From Bordetella genomosp. 11 (GTDB taxonomy: Bacteria; Pseudomonadota; Gammaproteobacteria; Burkholderiales; Burkholderiaceae_B): 64,000 bases of DNA. Below the pieces are notes generated by a model that was not told the DNA's origin, made no database searches, and saw only the letters and a list, made by a program, of their open reading frames with translations. The stretch is taken from NCBI RefSeq assembly GCF_002261215.1, contig NZ_NEVS01000004.1, forward strand, positions 2,108,001-2,172,000, written 5' to 3'. Of the stretch, positions 1-11,812 are shown one piece after another. A program made the position numbers and the translations under genes. Positions within the stretch are counted from its first letter, which is position 1. Each line of letters starts with the position of its first letter.

Positions 1-1663
1 TTGCCCGGGCCGTATGCGTTCCCTCCGGCAGCAGCGCGGCCAGGGTCTCCAGCGTGTCGGCATCTTCCGGCGCCTTGTCCTGGCGCCAGCGCAGCATCCG
101 GGGGAACCGCACGGCGATGCCGCTTTTGTGGCGGGTGCTGCGCGCGATTCCTTCGAATCCCAGCTCGAATACCTGCGTGGGCTCCAGGCTGCGTACGGGG
201 CCGAACTTTTCGACGGTGGTTTTACGCACGATGGCGTCGACTTGCCGGATCTCCTGGTCGGTCAGCCCGGAATAGGCCTTGGCGAACGGCACCAGCCGGC
301 GATCCGGCGTGCCCGGCGGCGCGTCCCAGACCGCGAAGGTGTAGTCGGTGTAGAGGCTGGCGCGGCGTCCATGGCCGCGTTGGGCGTAGATCAATACCGC
401 GTCGACGGAAAACGGATCGACTTTCCATTTCCACCAGACACCGCTCTCCTTGGTGCGCCCGACACCGTAGGCCGCATCGACGGCCTTCAGCATCATGCCC
501 TCCACGCCCAGCGCCCGCGAGGCTTCCCGTTGGCGCGCCAGGTCCTTCCAATCCTGGCCTTGCAACAGCGGCGACAGGACCAGGGCCGGGTCCTGGATCC
601 CGCCCGCCAGGCGCTCCAGCGCGGCGCGCCGTTCCGCCTGCGCACGGCCGCGCCAGTCCTCGCCATCCAGTTCCAGCAGGTCGTAGGCCAGCAGGACGAC
701 GGGCGCGTCGGCCAGCAGCTTGGCGCCGACCGTCTTGCGCCCCAGCCGCTGCTGCAGATGGGCGAAGGGCTGTACCTTGTCTTCGCGCCAGACGACGATT
801 TCGCCGTCCAGGACGGTGCCCTCCGGCAACCGATTGCCCAGGCGCATCAGTTCCGGGAAGCGCTCTGTGACCAGCTCCTCGCCGCGCGACCAGATCCAGG
901 TCTGCTCGGCGCGCCGCACCACCTGGGCGCGGATGCCGTCCCACTTCCATTCGACCTGCCAGCGGGACGGCGGCCCGAGCAGTGCGTCGAAGGACGCGGG
1001 GTCGGCGTTCAGGGGATGGGCCAGGAAGAAAGGGTAAGGCTGGCCATCCACGCGGGCTTGGCCCTCATGGGTTACCGGCTCCAGCAGCCGGGCGAAGAGA
1101 TCCGCGTGGGGACGCGCGCCGATGTCGGTATAGCCAATCAAGCGCTGCGCCATCTGGCGGGTTTCCACGCCCGCGACTTCCGCCAGCGCGCGGGTCAGCA
1201 GCAGTTTGGAGACGCCGACCCGCATCGCGCCCGTCATCAGCTTGGCGCAGACGAAGCGCCCGTGCTGGTCCAGTTTGCCGAAGAGATCGGTCAAGCGATA
1301 CAGGATTTCCGCGGGCGGCAGGCCGCGCAGCGGCAGCAGCCTTTCTTCCACCCATTCCGCCAGGCCGGCCGTGTCCGATACGCCGGGATCCGGCAGCAAC
1401 AGCGATAGCGTTTCCGCCAGATCGCCGACGGCCTGGTAGCTTTCCTCGAACAGCCATTCCGGGACCCCGGCCGCTTCGGTGATGAACTGGCGCAGGATCT
1501 TGGTCGGTACCAGCTGGCGCGGCTTGCCGCCCGCCAGGAAGTAAGCTGCCCACGCACCATCGGCCGGCGGCGCGTCACGGAAATAATCCCGCATGGCGGC
1601 CAGTTTGGCGTTGCTGGAGGTGGTCGCGTCCAGGCGCGTGTAGAGGTCGGCGAAGGCTTTCAC
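1..1663 (-). CDS. ATP-dependent DNA ligase (3' end beyond window)
   Basis: Seals DNA nicks using ATP through a covalent lysyl-AMP intermediate. Starts with GTG at 1663, overlapping the stop of the upstream exonuclease in a GTGA junction. 554 residues are visible with no stop before the window edge, so the gene is nearly complete for this family. An N-terminal DNA-binding domain occupies about residues 1-200. The adenylation motif KWDGIR carries the expected nucleophile K240, followed by a LLAYDLLELDG stretch (motif IIIa-like), EGMMLK (motif IV) and WWKWK (motif V). Together with the exonuclease upstream this matches the known bacterial locus that groups this ligase with an MBL-fold exonuclease, an Lhr-type DEXH helicase and the PdeM nuclease. 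Those last two would lie beyond position 1 if present. It is distinct from the essential NAD-dependent LigA. The family call is secure; the repair pathway is taken from the family. Confidence 0.93.
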   Translation of the reverse strand, partial: MKAFADLYTRLDATTSSNAKLAAMRDYFRDAPPADGAWAAYFLAGGKPRQLVPTKILRQFITEAAGVPEWLFEESYQAVGDLAETLSLLLPDPGVSDTAGLAEWVEERLLPLRGLPPAEILYRLTDLFGKLDQHGRFVCAKLMTGAMRVGVSKLLLTRALAEVAGVETRQMAQRLIGYTDIGARPHADLFARLLEPVTHEGQARVDGQPYPFFLAHPLNADPASFDALLGPPSRWQVEWKWDGIRAQVVRRAEQTWIWSRGEELVTERFPELMRLGNRLPEGTVLDGEIVVWREDKVQPFAHLQQRLGRKTVGAKLLADAPVVLLAYDLLELDGEDWRGRAQAERRAALERLAGGIQDPALVLSPLLQGQDWKDLARQREASRALGVEGMMLKAVDAAYGVGRTKESGVWWKWKVDPFSVDAVLIYAQRGHGRRASLYTDYTFAVWDAPPGTPDRRLVPFAKAYSGLTDQEIRQVDAIVRKTTVEKFGPVRSLEPTQVFELGFEGIARSTRHKSGIAVRFPRMLRWRQDKAPEDADTLETLAALLPEGTHTARA

Positions 1664-2679
1664 GGCGTGCCCTCGCCTGCCTGGGCCCCGCCTTCGTCTT
1701 CTTCCGCGCCATACTCGGTGGTGAAGGACTCCGCACGCAGGCCCTGCTCGTTCAGCCAACGCACCAGCACGGCCGTGCTGCCATGGGTGACGATCACCCG
1801 TTGCGCGCCGGTCGCGGAGATGGCGCGCCCCAGTCCGGGCCAATCCGCATGGTCCGACATCACGAATCCGCGATCGACGCCGCGCCTGCGCCGCGCGCCG
1901 CGCAGGCGCATCCAGCCGCTGGCGAAGGCGTCGGCATGGTCGCCGAAACGGCGCATCCAGGGCGTGCCGCGCGCCGAAGGCGGCGCCAGCACCAGGGCGC
2001 GCCGCAGCGCATCGTCATCGCCCATCGCGGTGGCGGTGACGGTCGGCGGCAAGGCCACCCCCGATGCGCGATAGACGCGGTTGAGCGTTTCGACCGCCCC
2101 GTGCGTCACGATGGGCCCGATGGAGGCATCCAGGCCGTGCAGGATGCGCTGCGCCTTGCCGAAGGCATAGCAATACACGACGGACGGCCGCCCCTGAGCC
2201 GCATTGGCGGCCCACCATCCATTGATATCCGCGCGTACCGCCTCTACGTCGTCCCATCTATAAATAGGTAGGCCAAAGGTGGATTCGGTAATAAAGACGT
2301 CACACGGTACGGGCTCAAATGGATCGCAGGTTCCATCCGCCTGCAGTTTGTAGTCGCCCGAAGCCACCCATACCTGCCCGCCGTACTCCAGCCTTACCTG
2401 GGCCGAGCCCAGTACATGCCCCGCCGGATGCAGGCTGAGGCGAACGCCGTTGTGCACGCGTGCTTCCCCATAGGCGACGGCGTCCAGGTCGACATCGCCC
2501 ACCCGGGCGCGCAGGACCCCCGCGCCGGGGGCGGCGGCCAGATAATGACGATGGCCGGCGCGTGCATGGTCGGAATGCGCATGGGTGATGACCGCCCGGT
2601 CCACCGGCCGCCAGGGGTCGATATAGAAGTCGCCGGGGGGGCAGTACAAGCCTTCGGGTCGGGCAACGATGAGATCCAT
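1660..2679 (-). CDS. Ligase-associated DNA exonuclease (metallo-beta-lactamase fold)
   Basis: Predicted metal-dependent DNA nuclease of the MBL/beta-CASP fold, 339 aa, working with the ATP-dependent ligase next to it in DNA damage repair. The N-terminal metal-binding signature HAHSDH has H33, H35, D37 and H38. Further MBL landmarks are HPAGHVLGSAQ (H84/H88), SGDYK (D109) and ESTFGLP. A late MSDHADW segment fits the C-terminal metal motif. Its TGA overlaps the GTG of the ligase, so the two are translationally coupled. I see no strong ribosome binding site before the ATG at 2679. The family assignment is firm; the direction of cleavage is from family knowledge. Confidence 0.92.
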   Translation of the reverse strand: MDLIVARPEGLYCPPGDFYIDPWRPVDRAVITHAHSDHARAGHRHYLAAAPGAGVLRARVGDVDLDAVAYGEARVHNGVRLSLHPAGHVLGSAQVRLEYGGQVWVASGDYKLQADGTCDPFEPVPCDVFITESTFGLPIYRWDDVEAVRADINGWWAANAAQGRPSVVYCYAFGKAQRILHGLDASIGPIVTHGAVETLNRVYRASGVALPPTVTATAMGDDDALRRALVLAPPSARGTPWMRRFGDHADAFASGWMRLRGARRRRGVDRGFVMSDHADWPGLGRAISATGAQRVIVTHGSTAVLVRWLNEQGLRAESFTTEYGAEEDEGGAQAGEGTP

Positions 2680-3152
2680 GGACGGCAGGCGGTGGAAGAC
2701 GGGTTATTTGATCAAACGCAAATCGAAGTCATCGACAGGGGTGGAAAGTGGCATAGGGATGGATGCGCATGCCACGCGCCCCGGAATACCGCGCCCAAGC
2801 CGCATGGCACGGTACGTCGATGCAGGCCGGAAGCGGGCCGAGCAAGCGGCAAGCCGGCGTCCTCCCCCGCAGGTTACCAATCCACACATCACGGCAGGCG
2901 ATCCCTGCGCAAAATGGCTGTTGACGATGGTTGCCTGGCCATCAGGCACGCCGCTTGCCAAGATAGAAACAACCGGACGACGGCCGGTTGCGGATAGCAG
3001 CAGAGCATCGCGTATAGAAATTACTTTGCGTGTCATTTCCTACGCGAGAGACCGTAGCAGACGTTACCCCGCCGCCGCCGTCCGGCCTCCCGGCTTTCCT
3101 TGCCCCCGGCGCGTCCACCTTTTTCGGACGCGCTTTCATTGGAGTAGGTATC
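2680..3152. other. Intergenic region between divergent exonuclease and glgA
   Basis: 473 bases between divergently transcribed genes. The short ORFs in it have no ribosome binding sites or recognisable protein features. Visible structure includes a 10-bp perfect palindrome TTTGATCAAA at 2707-2716 close to the exonuclease start, a 6-bp-arm inverted repeat at 2932-2948 and a 7-bp-arm inverted repeat at 2970-2990. A weak promoter-like pair for glgA, TTGCGG at 2988-2993 and TATAGA at 3013-3018, has an overlong 19-base spacer. Both promoters should lie here, but none is convincing by eye. Confidence 0.5.
2970..2990. promoter_or_regulatory. Inverted repeat upstream of glgA
   Basis: Perfect 7-bp arms CAACCGG (2970-2976) and CCGGTTG (2984-2990) around a 7-base centre, about 160 bases before the glgA start. 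It could be an operator for the glucan cluster or a hairpin. No T-tract follows, so an intrinsic terminator is unlikely. Confidence 0.3.
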
Positions 3153-4757
3153 GTGTCGCTAAAAATCCTGGCTGTTACGTCGGAAGCGTTTCCCCTGGCA
3201 AAGACCGGGGGCCTGGGTGACGCCGTCAGCGGCATGGCGCGCGCCCTTCACGAAAGCGGCACGGCCATTACGCTGATGCTGCCCGCCTATCGCGGCACCA
3301 TCGAAAAGCTGACCCAGGTGCGGGAAATCGCCCGCCTGCGCCGCCTGCCGGGCGGCGAGGCGCGCCTGCTGCACGGACTGTGCCCCGCGCTGGGCGGCGT
3401 TCCCGTCCTGCTGCTGCAAAACGACAAGCTGTACGACCGCGACGCGCTGTACGTCGACACGGATGGCCGCGAATACCAGGACAACGCCATCCGCTTCGCC
3501 GCGCTCGCCCACGCGGCGACCCGTGTCGCCGCAGGCACGACGCGCATTCCGCGCCCCGACATCGTGCATGCGCACGACTGGCACACCGCCTTGGTGCCAT
3601 TGCTGGTGCGCGAGAAGAACATCGACGTGCGGACGGTGCTGACCGTGCACAATATGGCGTTCCAGGGCGTCTACCCCATGGAAATGGCCGGTGCCATCGG
3701 CCTGCAGCCGCAGCATCTGAACGTCGAGGGCGTCGAGTACTGGGGCAAGATCAGCTTCATGAAAGCCGGCATCCGTTATGCGGACCGCATCACTACCGTC
3801 AGCCAGACGTACGCGCGCGAAATCCTTACCGAACGCTTCGGCTGCGGCCTGGAAGGTGTGCTGGCGACACGCCTACACGACCTGCTGGCCGTACCCAACG
3901 GCATTGATCCGGAGGAATGGAACCCGGCGGCGGATCCGCACCTGGGCGGCCATACCTTCAGCGCCGGCGATATGGAGAACAAGCCGCGCTGCAAACAGCG
4001 CCTGCAGCAGCATTTCGGCCTGACCGAAAACCCGCGCGCGCCGGTGCTGGTCATGGGCAGCCGGCTGACCAGCCAGAAGATGGCCGATCTGGCCGTGCAG
4101 GCCCTGCCGCGGGTGCTGGACGACTACCCCGATTTGCAGGTGGCCGTGCTGGGCCAGGGCGACAAGGGGATCGAAGCCGCCTTGCGCCAACTGCAACGCT
4201 GCTATCCGGGCCGCTGCGCCGCCCGCATCGGCTTCGACGAGGCCACCGCCCATATGCTGCACGCGGGCGGCGACATGCTGCTGCACGGCAGCCGTTTCGA
4301 ACCCTTCGGGCTGACGCCTTTGTATGCCATGCGCTACGGCACCATCCCGATCGGTTCGCGCGTGGGCGGCATGGCCGACACGATCACCGACCCCGGCGTG
4401 CGTGCCGGACGCGAAGCCATGCGCAACGCCACGGGGGTGTTGTTCGACGGCGAAACGGTGGATGCGATGGTGGGCGCGATCTACCGGGCCATGTGCCTGT
4501 ATCGCCGTCCCCAAATCTGGCAGGCCATGCGCCATCGCGCCATGACGGCGGACTTCAGCTGGGAACGTGCCGTTCCCGGCTACGACAGCCTGTATCGCTC
4601 GCTGATGCCGGGCGAGGTCCCGCAGCAGGCGGCTGCCCCCGCCCAGGCCGCGCGGCCATCCCTGCTCGATCAGATGACCGCCGCGGCGCGGCCGCTGGTC
4701 GGATCGCGAACCGGCAAGGAGCCGGCCTCCGGTGTGCTGACCGCGGGCGCGGCCTGA
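3153..4757 (+). CDS. glgA: Glycogen synthase (GT5)
   Basis: Transfers glucosyl units from a nucleotide sugar to the non-reducing end of an alpha-1,4-glucan. I place the start at GTG 3153 (SLKILAVTSEAFPLAKTGG follows), preceded by GGAG at 3141-3144. The open frame extends 41 codons further upstream, but that part does not look like GlgA. The protein is then 534 aa, close to the usual length. The N-terminal sugar-nucleotide motif KTGGLGD begins at K17, and the C-terminal GT-B motif RFEPFGLTPLYAMRYG is present. Residues after about 490 form a loose Ala/Pro-rich tail. It is the first gene of the alpha-glucan/trehalose cluster, but no glgC is in the window, so the ADP-glucose source is unseen. Confidence 0.95.
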   Translation: MSLKILAVTSEAFPLAKTGGLGDAVSGMARALHESGTAITLMLPAYRGTIEKLTQVREIARLRRLPGGEARLLHGLCPALGGVPVLLLQNDKLYDRDALYVDTDGREYQDNAIRFAALAHAATRVAAGTTRIPRPDIVHAHDWHTALVPLLVREKNIDVRTVLTVHNMAFQGVYPMEMAGAIGLQPQHLNVEGVEYWGKISFMKAGIRYADRITTVSQTYAREILTERFGCGLEGVLATRLHDLLAVPNGIDPEEWNPAADPHLGGHTFSAGDMENKPRCKQRLQQHFGLTENPRAPVLVMGSRLTSQKMADLAVQALPRVLDDYPDLQVAVLGQGDKGIEAALRQLQRCYPGRCAARIGFDEATAHMLHAGGDMLLHGSRFEPFGLTPLYAMRYGTIPIGSRVGGMADTITDPGVRAGREAMRNATGVLFDGETVDAMVGAIYRAMCLYRRPQIWQAMRHRAMTADFSWERAVPGYDSLYRSLMPGEVPQQAAAPAQAARPSLLDQMTAAARPLVGSRTGKEPASGVLTAGAA

Positions 4758-4766
4758 CGCGCGCGC

Positions 4767-4818
4767 CCCACGAAATGCAAGCGGCCGGCGGCTCGACCCC
4801 GCCGGCTTCTGTCGTGGG
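4767..4818 (+). other. Two-tier stem-loop in the glgA-glgE gap
   Basis: Nested perfect inverted repeats. Outer arms are CCCACGA (4767-4773) and TCGTGGG (4812-4818). Inner arms are GCCGGCGG (4784-4791) and CCGCCGGC (4799-4806) around a 7-base loop. The inner stem is followed by TTCTG, only a weak T-run. This could be an attenuating or partly terminating element, or an mRNA-stabilising structure that sets GlgA output relative to the genes downstream. Confidence 0.5.
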
Positions 4819-4960
4819 AACGCGCGTCCCGGCGCGGCCGGCCGGGATCGCCGCCATCGCGGTATCGACCGGCCAGGCCGGGCCCTCCACTTGCGAGGCA
4901 GAGGCATCCTGGGCGTTTTGTGCCCCTACCGTTCAACAAGACATCCAACGAGCCTAATCA

Positions 4961-7900
4961 ATGCGCATCTATTACGTCCATCCCGTGCTCGCCGGCCCTC
5001 TGTCCAACCATGCCGACGGGCGCTGGCCGGCGATCTGCGCACGCGCCAAGGCGCTGGGCTTCGACACCTTGATGGTCGCCCCGCTCTGGCTGCCCGATCC
5101 CGCCGGCAATCCCTACGTGCCCGCCGACCCCGGACGGCTTAACCCGGCGCTGGGGGACCTGGCCCTGGACGAGGCCCTGGCGACCCTGTCCAGCCTGTGC
5201 GGCAAGTACCGGCTCGCCCTGATGGTCGATATCGTGCTGGACCGCGTGGCCGCGCATGGCGCGATGGCCCAGGCCCATCCGGATTGGTATGCCGCGCCGG
5301 AAGGCGTGGACGCGGTACTGGACCCGCGCAAGCCGCTGGAAGAGCGCCATGCCCTGCCCTTGCGCCGCGACGGCGGGCGGGCGCCGGACGGCTTGGTCGC
5401 GGACTGGATCGAACGCCTGGGCCTATGGCTGCAAAACGGCGTGGCGGGTTTCCGTTGCATGTCGCCGCAGCATTTGGACGCCGCGGAATGGCGCGATCTG
5501 ATGGACGGACTGCGCGCGGTACGGCCGGACTGCCGCTTCCTGGCATGGACGCCGGGCCTGGGCCCCGCGCAGTTGGCCGCGCTGGAAGGCGTGGGCTTCG
5601 ACGCGGTCTTCTCGTCGCTGCCATGGTGGGACTATCGCGCGCCATGGCTGGTGGAAGAGTATGCGCGCCTGCGCAAGGTCGCGCCGGTGATCGCGGCGGC
5701 TGAAGCGCCCTACGCCAAGCGTGTCGCCGCCTGGCGGGACAACGACGCGGGGCGCTACCTGAACGCCGCGCGCGCCATCTGGACGGCGGCGGTCGTCGGC
5801 GACAGCGGAATATTCGTGCCGATGGGGTTCGAGGACGGCGCCGTGGAACCGATCGAATACCACGGGGGCGAGGGCAAGCCCCAGGACTGGTATGGCAGCA
5901 CTCCGCCTTCTGGCGACGCGGCGCCGCGCCGGCCTGCCAGGAAACGCGACGGCGAGGCGCAGGAAATGGAGCCGATCCATCCGCCCTTGCACGGCGATGT
6001 CGCGCGGGCGAACCAGTGGCTGGCGCGCACCGCGGAAGCGGTCGGGACGCTGCACAGCCTGCTGGGCCCGCTGTCGCCGGTAACGGCGCTGTTCCGGGGC
6101 GACGGCCGGCCGTACGCGCTGACCGGCAACGGACGTACCCCGGCGCGGCTGGTGGTGTTGAACCCGGACGACCACCGCGACGCGGCGATCGATTGGGAGA
6201 CGCTGGGCGGCCGCCTGCCGGATAACTACGCCCGGCTGGATACCTGGGAAGCCGACCAGCCGGCGCGCGAACTGCCCGACCGCCTGGGGCCGGGCGCCAT
6301 CGTGCAACTGGGCGCAAGCCGCCTTCCGCCGGTGCGCGTGCCGGCTTCCGACGAGGGCCGCACCTCCGTCACCGCGGCCATGCGCGCGCCGCGCGTGGTC
6401 ATCGAGCGGGTGTCCCCCTCGGTGGATGACGGTGCGTTTCCGGTGAAGCGTGTGGTGGATGAACCCGTGCAGGTCGAGGCCGATGTCTTCATGGACGGCC
6501 ACGAACACATCGCGGTGGCCCTGCTGTGGAAGGCCGCCGACGAACGGGAATGGCAACGCGAGCCGATGGCATTGCTGAACAACGACCGCTGGCAGGGACG
6601 CTTCGTGCCGCGCCGCAACGGCCGCCATTACTTCGCGATCCAGGCCTGGGCCGATACCTGGCATTCGTTCACCGAGGGCTACGCCAAGAAGCACCAGGCG
6701 GGCGTGGACCTGGCCCTGGAGACCGCCGAAGGCAGGCAGGCCATTGCCGCCGCGCTGGAACGGCTGCCTGCCGACGCCCCCGCGGCGGCGGTGCTGCAAC
6801 ATGCGCTGCGCGTTCTGGGCCACGAGCCCGAACAGAACAAGCCGCGTCGCAGCCGCCGCAAGACGGACGCGCCGCCGCCGGAGGTCTTCGCTTCGCCCAC
6901 ACCGGAGCAGGTCGCCGTGCTGCTGGCCGATGAAACCACGCAGGCCATGCGGCAGGCGGACGCCAGACCCTTCGAATACACCACGCCCGTCGAGTACGGC
7001 GTCACCGTGGACCGCCTGGCCGCCCGTTTCTCAAGCTGGTACGAGATTTTCCCGCGCTCGCAGACCGACGATCCGCAACGCCACGGCACCTTCAATGATG
7101 TCATCCGGGAATTGCCGCGGATACGGGCGATGGGCTTCGACACGCTGTACTTCCCCCCCATCCATCCCATCGGCCGCCGCAACCGCAAGGGGCGCAACAA
7201 CTCCCTGCATCCGGAGCCCGGCGACCCCGGCAGCCCCTACGCCATCGGCGCCCCGGAAGGCGGCCACGATGCCGTGCATCCGCAACTGGGCACGCTGGAC
7301 GACTTCAAGCGCCTGGTGGAGGCGGCGCACCGGCATGAACTGGAGATCGCGCTCGATTTCGCCATTCAATGCTCGCCCGACCACCCCTGGCTGAAGGAGC
7401 ATCCGGAATGGTTCGACTGGCGCCCGGACGGCTCGTTGAAGTACGCCGAAAATCCGCCTAAAAAGTACGAGGACATCGTCAACGTGGATTTCTACGGACA
7501 GCAACCCGGCGCCTCGCGCCAGGCCCCGCTGTGGCGGGCGCTGCGCGATGTCGTGCTGTTCTGGGTAGCGCAGGGCGTCCGCGTATTCCGTGTCGATAAT
7601 CCGCACACAAAGCCGCTGACCTTCTGGCAATGGATGATCGCGGACGTGCAAAGCCGCCACCCTGAAACCATCTTCCTGTCCGAGGCCTTTACCCGGCCGA
7701 AAATGATGTACAGGCTGGCCAAGGTGGGATTCACGCAGTCCTATACCTACTTCACGTGGCGCGAGACCAAACAGGAACTGACGGAGTACCTGACGGAACT
7801 GAACGCGCCGCCGCCGGCCGATTTCTTCAGGCCGCACTTTTTCGTGAACACGCCGGACATCAATCCGCGCTTCCTGCAGACGTCCGGGCGCGCGGGTTTC

Positions 7901-8407
7901 CTGATCCGCGCGGCCCTGGCCGCAACCTTGTCCGGGCTGTGGGGTGTCTATAACGGCTTCGAGCTTTGCGAGGCAACGCCGGTGCCCGGCAAGGAAGAGT
8001 ACCTGGATTCGGAAAAATACCAGATCCGTATCTGGGACCACCAGCGGCCCGGCAATATCGTGCGCGAGATCACGCAGCTGAACGAGATACGGCGCGCCAA
8101 CCCCGCGCTGCACAGCCATCTTGGATTGCGCTTCCATACGGCGTACAACGACAAGGTGCTGTTCTTCTCCAAGGCCACGGCGGAACGCGACAACGTACTG
8201 CTGGTCGCGATCAGCGTAGACCCTTTCGATGCGCAGACCGCGCAAGTGGAGGTGCCGCTATGGGAGTTCGGCCTGCCGGATCACGGCACGCTTTATGCCG
8301 ACGATCTGATCGACGGTAGCCGCCAGGCGTGGCAAGGCAAGCAGCAAACCATCCATCTGCATCCGGGGCAGCCCTACCGGATCTGGCGGGTCGCGGGCTT
8401 GGCTTGA
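4961..8407 (+). CDS. glgE: Maltosyltransferase GlgE with N-terminal degenerate GH13 domain
   Basis: Adds maltosyl units from alpha-maltose-1-phosphate to alpha-1,4-glucan. The protein is 1148 aa, against 650-700 for ordinary GlgE. Residues from about 473 to the end are a complete GlgE: a beta-rich N-domain, then the GH13_3 catalytic domain from about 680. The nucleophile is D879 in FRVDNPHTKPL and the acid/base E908 in FLSEAFTRPK; a VNTPDINPRFL motif follows. Residues 1 to about 450 look like a second GH13 barrel, but where an active enzyme has GFRxD this one reads GFRCM (M167), and the acid region reads LAWTPG, so it is probably inactive and structural or glucan-binding. The donor should come from the maltokinase domain encoded next. 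No strong Shine-Dalgarno precedes the ATG. Confidence 0.95.
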   Translation: MRIYYVHPVLAGPLSNHADGRWPAICARAKALGFDTLMVAPLWLPDPAGNPYVPADPGRLNPALGDLALDEALATLSSLCGKYRLALMVDIVLDRVAAHGAMAQAHPDWYAAPEGVDAVLDPRKPLEERHALPLRRDGGRAPDGLVADWIERLGLWLQNGVAGFRCMSPQHLDAAEWRDLMDGLRAVRPDCRFLAWTPGLGPAQLAALEGVGFDAVFSSLPWWDYRAPWLVEEYARLRKVAPVIAAAEAPYAKRVAAWRDNDAGRYLNAARAIWTAAVVGDSGIFVPMGFEDGAVEPIEYHGGEGKPQDWYGSTPPSGDAAPRRPARKRDGEAQEMEPIHPPLHGDVARANQWLARTAEAVGTLHSLLGPLSPVTALFRGDGRPYALTGNGRTPARLVVLNPDDHRDAAIDWETLGGRLPDNYARLDTWEADQPARELPDRLGPGAIVQLGASRLPPVRVPASDEGRTSVTAAMRAPRVVIERVSPSVDDGAFPVKRVVDEPVQVEADVFMDGHEHIAVALLWKAADEREWQREPMALLNNDRWQGRFVPRRNGRHYFAIQAWADTWHSFTEGYAKKHQAGVDLALETAEGRQAIAAALERLPADAPAAAVLQHALRVLGHEPEQNKPRRSRRKTDAPPPEVFASPTPEQVAVLLADETTQAMRQADARPFEYTTPVEYGVTVDRLAARFSSWYEIFPRSQTDDPQRHGTFNDVIRELPRIRAMGFDTLYFPPIHPIGRRNRKGRNNSLHPEPGDPGSPYAIGAPEGGHDAVHPQLGTLDDFKRLVEAAHRHELEIALDFAIQCSPDHPWLKEHPEWFDWRPDGSLKYAENPPKKYEDIVNVDFYGQQPGASRQAPLWRALRDVVLFWVAQGVRVFRVDNPHTKPLTFWQWMIADVQSRHPETIFLSEAFTRPKMMYRLAKVGFTQSYTYFTWRETKQELTEYLTELNAPPPADFFRPHFFVNTPDINPRFLQTSGRAGFLIRAALAATLSGLWGVYNGFELCEATPVPGKEEYLDSEKYQIRIWDHQRPGNIVREITQLNEIRRANPALHSHLGLRFHTAYNDKVLFFSKATAERDNVLLVAISVDPFDAQTAQVEVPLWEFGLPDHGTLYADDLIDGSRQAWQGKQQTIHLHPGQPYRIWRVAGLA

Positions 8408-8448
8408 CCGCCCGCGAAAACTACAGAGACACATAAGCGAAGCAGACC

Positions 8449-11799
<3,351 letters not shown>

Positions 11800-11812
11800 G
11801 AATACCGGCTTT

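Noticed and set aside
3030..3152. 41-codon N-terminal extension of GlgA
   Set aside because: It does not resemble a glycogen synthase N-terminus. GTG 3153 has a GGAG ribosome binding site and places KTGGLGD at the usual distance.
2704..3235. Small minus-strand ORFs between the exonuclease and glgA
   Set aside because: No ribosome binding sites, no family features, and they overlap the predicted promoter area and the start of glgA.
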